Assembly (NCBI GenBank): GCA_024449915.1
Contig: JAMZAV010000006.1
Span: forward strand, 1,426,001-1,490,000
Reading direction: 5' to 3'
From: Sweltsa coloradensis
Lineage: Eukaryota; Arthropoda; Insecta; Plecoptera; Chloroperlidae
DNA length: 64,000 bases
How positions within the stretch are numbered: position 1 is the stretch's first letter; each line of letters starts with the position of its first letter. The notes under the pieces were generated by a model that ran no database searches, was not told the DNA's origin, and saw nothing but the letters and a program-made list of their open reading frames with translations. The position numbers and the translations under genes were made by a program. This document shows, piece by piece, positions 62,196-64,000 of this stretch.

Positions 62196-62976
62196 TTGGA
62201 TGAGCGTAGCGAGCGTAGCGAGCGAAGCGAAGATTCCATTTCACTACACTGGAGAAAAAAATCCGGAATGTTTTTTTTTTCCTTCTTTTTTTTTTTTGTA
62301 TTTTTGTGTGTCTGTGAACACGATTCCGGCTAAAACAATACTCCAATTGCGATGAAATTTTATGGAGGTCTATGAAATCTCTGAACGAAGAACTGCACGG
62401 AGGGAAAAATTGATCAAAAAATTATTTGTCATGAAAATCGCAATTTTACGATTTTTTTTCGATTTTTAACAAAATTCTTTGATTTACAACACCTGCATGC
62501 TTTGTCCGATTGTAATAATTTTTTCACACAACCTTTATTTTATGAATTGATATATTCGTGTGAAATTTGAGCGTTATCGAAAGATAAATTTCTTAAAAAA
62601 ATCGCAATTTTTGGAATTTTTTTGATTTTCAAATTTCTTTGGCTTATAGCACCTACATGCTTTATCCGATCGTAATGATTTTTTCACAGAACCTTAATTT
62701 CATGAATTTATAAATTCGTGTGAAATTTGAGCGCAATCGAAAAATTATTTGTTATGAAAATCGAAATTTTACGATTTTTTTCTTTTTTTAAATTACGAAT
62801 AATTAAAAAAAAATTAAAATTAAAGTTTATTTTTTATTTAATTTAAATTAATTTTAAAAAATTCAACTAAGTAATGATTTTTTCACAGTACAACAGAAAA
62901 TCCGCATAACACTTAACAACTCAATGCACCAATTACGCTCATCCAACAACGCGGCGGGACTTAAGCGTTTTCCTAG
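62196..62976 (+). mobile_element. Helentron/HINE-like element, 781 bp, just before the LSD1 last exon
   Basis: Begins TTGGATGAGCGTAGCGAGCG. Near the 3' end are ATTACGCTCATCC, the AACGC...GCGTT hairpin and TTTTCCTAG followed by host T. It is the longest of the three copies, with extra internal repeats of AATTTGAGCGCAATCGAAAA type. It ends 95 bp before the terminal exon, so the remaining intron end (branch point and polypyrimidine tract) is squeezed between the element and the acceptor. Confidence 0.8.
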
Positions 62977-63071
62977 TATTATAAACTTGTTGTTTGTGAT
63001 CGTGCTTCATCATACAACTTTGTATGGTTATCCTTATAATAAGAATAAGAATTGTTTTGTTTTCTTTGCAG

Positions 63072-63220
63072 GAGAGCACACTATACGTAACTACCCAGCT
63101 ACTGTGCATGGGGCTTTCCTTAGTGGTTTACGTGAAGGAGGTAAGATCGCTGACCAGTTCATGGGATGCCCGTATGTCGCGCCACCGGCCGCCACTGCGC
63201 GCCAACCGCCACCAGCCTAG
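63072..63220 (+). CDS. KDM1A: KDM1A/LSD1 terminal coding exon
   Basis: The exon follows TTCTTTGCAG, completes a split Gly codon in phase 1 and ends with TAG at 63218-63220. It encodes [20 protein letters not shown] then [10 protein letters not shown] and a short Ala/Pro-rich tail. The Glu of GEHTIRNYP and the Thr of PATVHG match human Glu801 and Thr810, which bind FAD. The C-terminal tail ([13 protein letters not shown]) is poorly conserved and about as long as in human LSD1. Together with the four preceding exons the window encodes about 299 residues, with a first split codon whose upstream base lies in an unseen exon. Confidence 0.98.
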
Positions 63221-63528
63221 TGTAGCACAAGATAGAGGAGCCCTTGATGATATCAAGTCATTCTATAGTTTCAATTGCGCCAGCTATTTAAAAGAGTTAA
63301 TAAGAGTTAGTATTGCACATTATGGATCCCCTTACTCGGGTCCGCTTTATATTCCCAAAATTTTGGAAATATAAAGCAGTTGCACACAAAAAGTCGTGCA
63401 GAAAGTGCTGGTCTGTCTGAAGATTTCTATACACATTTTCAAGACAAATCATACAAACAGAATGCTCCACCATTGTGATTTTGAGTGGAAATTAAAACAT
63501 GCAAAAATGTCGATCATAGTAAAATAAA
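63221..63528 (+). terminator. LSD1 3' UTR and proximal poly(A) signal
   Basis: The 3' UTR begins after the TAG. The first AATAAA is at 63523-63528. ATTAAA at 63491-63496 is a weaker alternative. The real cleavage site cannot be read from sequence alone. Confidence 0.5.
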
Positions 63529-63958
63529 TGTGTCAAAAAGTTTCAATTAATATTGTTTAGATTATTGTGTAGGCCGTCAATGGAGCTTAAAACAGTAGCG
63601 AGATGCAAAAGAGTTATTAGCTTATGTTTCCTAAAGTTATAATATTGTAATTAGCGTATAAGTACAACGGTTGTAAGACAATGTGTCCAATACTTTCAAC
63701 AACTAGTTCATTCATCGCAGAAATTATATACAAAACGTCTATCAAAGTAAAATAAATGTGTCAAAAGTTTCAATTAATATTGTTTAGATTATTGTGTAGG
63801 CCGTCAATGGAGCTTAAAACAGTAGCAAGATGCAAAAGAGTTATTAGCTTATGTTTCCTAAGGTTATAATACCGTAATTAGCGTATAAGTACAACGGTTG
63901 TAAGACAATGTGTCAAATACTTTCAACAACTAGTTCATTCACCACAAATATTATTTTA
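63511..63958 (+). repeat. Tandem duplication, 228-bp period, with two poly(A) signals
   Basis: 63511-63730 and 63739-63958 are direct copies at an offset of 228 bp with few differences. Each contains AATAAA (63523 and 63751), the block GTGTAGGCCGTCAATGGAGC, and AAGTACAACGGTTGTAAGAC. The duplication lies in or just past the LSD1 3' UTR. Confidence 0.95.
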
Positions 63959-64000
63959 TAAGTTGTATTATTATGAGCAAAGATTGATAGTAACTTGGAA

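Overview
This is a eukaryotic (metazoan) genomic window: AT-rich, intron-rich and dominated by repeats, with no bacterial-type gene organisation and no CRISPR. The only gene I recognise with certainty is the 3' end of a KDM1A/LSD1 (Su(var)3-3) orthologue on the + strand. Five spliced exons (46496-46648, 50856-51019, 52307-52536, 53286-53488, 63072-63220) have compatible intron phases and GT-AG borders. Together they encode about 299 residues of the C-terminal amine-oxidase domain through the stop codon. The exons are GC-richer than their surroundings. The SWIRM domain, the Tower and the N-terminal FAD-binding half were not found upstream, and neither was the exon that should precede 46496. I infer an arthropod, perhaps a hemipteran-like insect, from the 5S-rRNA-derived SINE style, the large repeat-filled introns and the LSD1 sequence. 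That taxonomic guess is weak.

Layout. 1-14 kb: AT-rich DNA with tRNA-derived retroposons, a 2.7 kb region bounded by 127-bp inverted repeats with nested tandem repeats inside, and a small palindromic MITE. About 14.3-14.8 kb: a possible 3'-terminal exon of an unidentified gene. 15-19 kb: two recent tandem duplications (254 and 179 bp). 26.1-27.5 kb: a 1382-bp foldback element with a TA target duplication. 28-35 kb: two Helentron/HINE-like elements, a 46-bp minisatellite and a GC-rich promoter-like stretch near 30 kb. 36.9 kb: a GC-rich stretch with a CTCF-like site, an inverted CCAAT box and a consensus splice donor. 38.8-39.8 kb: a non-autonomous hAT-like element with a perfect 8-bp target duplication. 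40.4-41.2 kb: a cluster of tRNA-Glu-derived SINEs, two of them in 299-bp tandem units. 46.5-63.2 kb: the LSD1 exons, with introns that host a second hAT-like element, a 5S-rRNA-derived SINE, a second 1382-bp foldback in opposite orientation, a third foldback of about 1.25 kb, a G-quadruplex candidate and a third HINE-like element that ends 95 bp before the last exon. 63.5-64 kb: a tandem duplication downstream of the stop that carries two poly(A) signals.

The most notable observations are these: a partial tandem duplication of an LSD1 splice acceptor plus exon start, which forms a decoy acceptor; the two equal-length palindromic elements, whose arms carry YY1/Pho-like ATGGCGGC motifs; Helentron-like elements recognisable from a conserved 3' hairpin and CTAG end; and tRNA-like cores enclosed by inverted repeats. 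All element classifications were made by eye without database searches.
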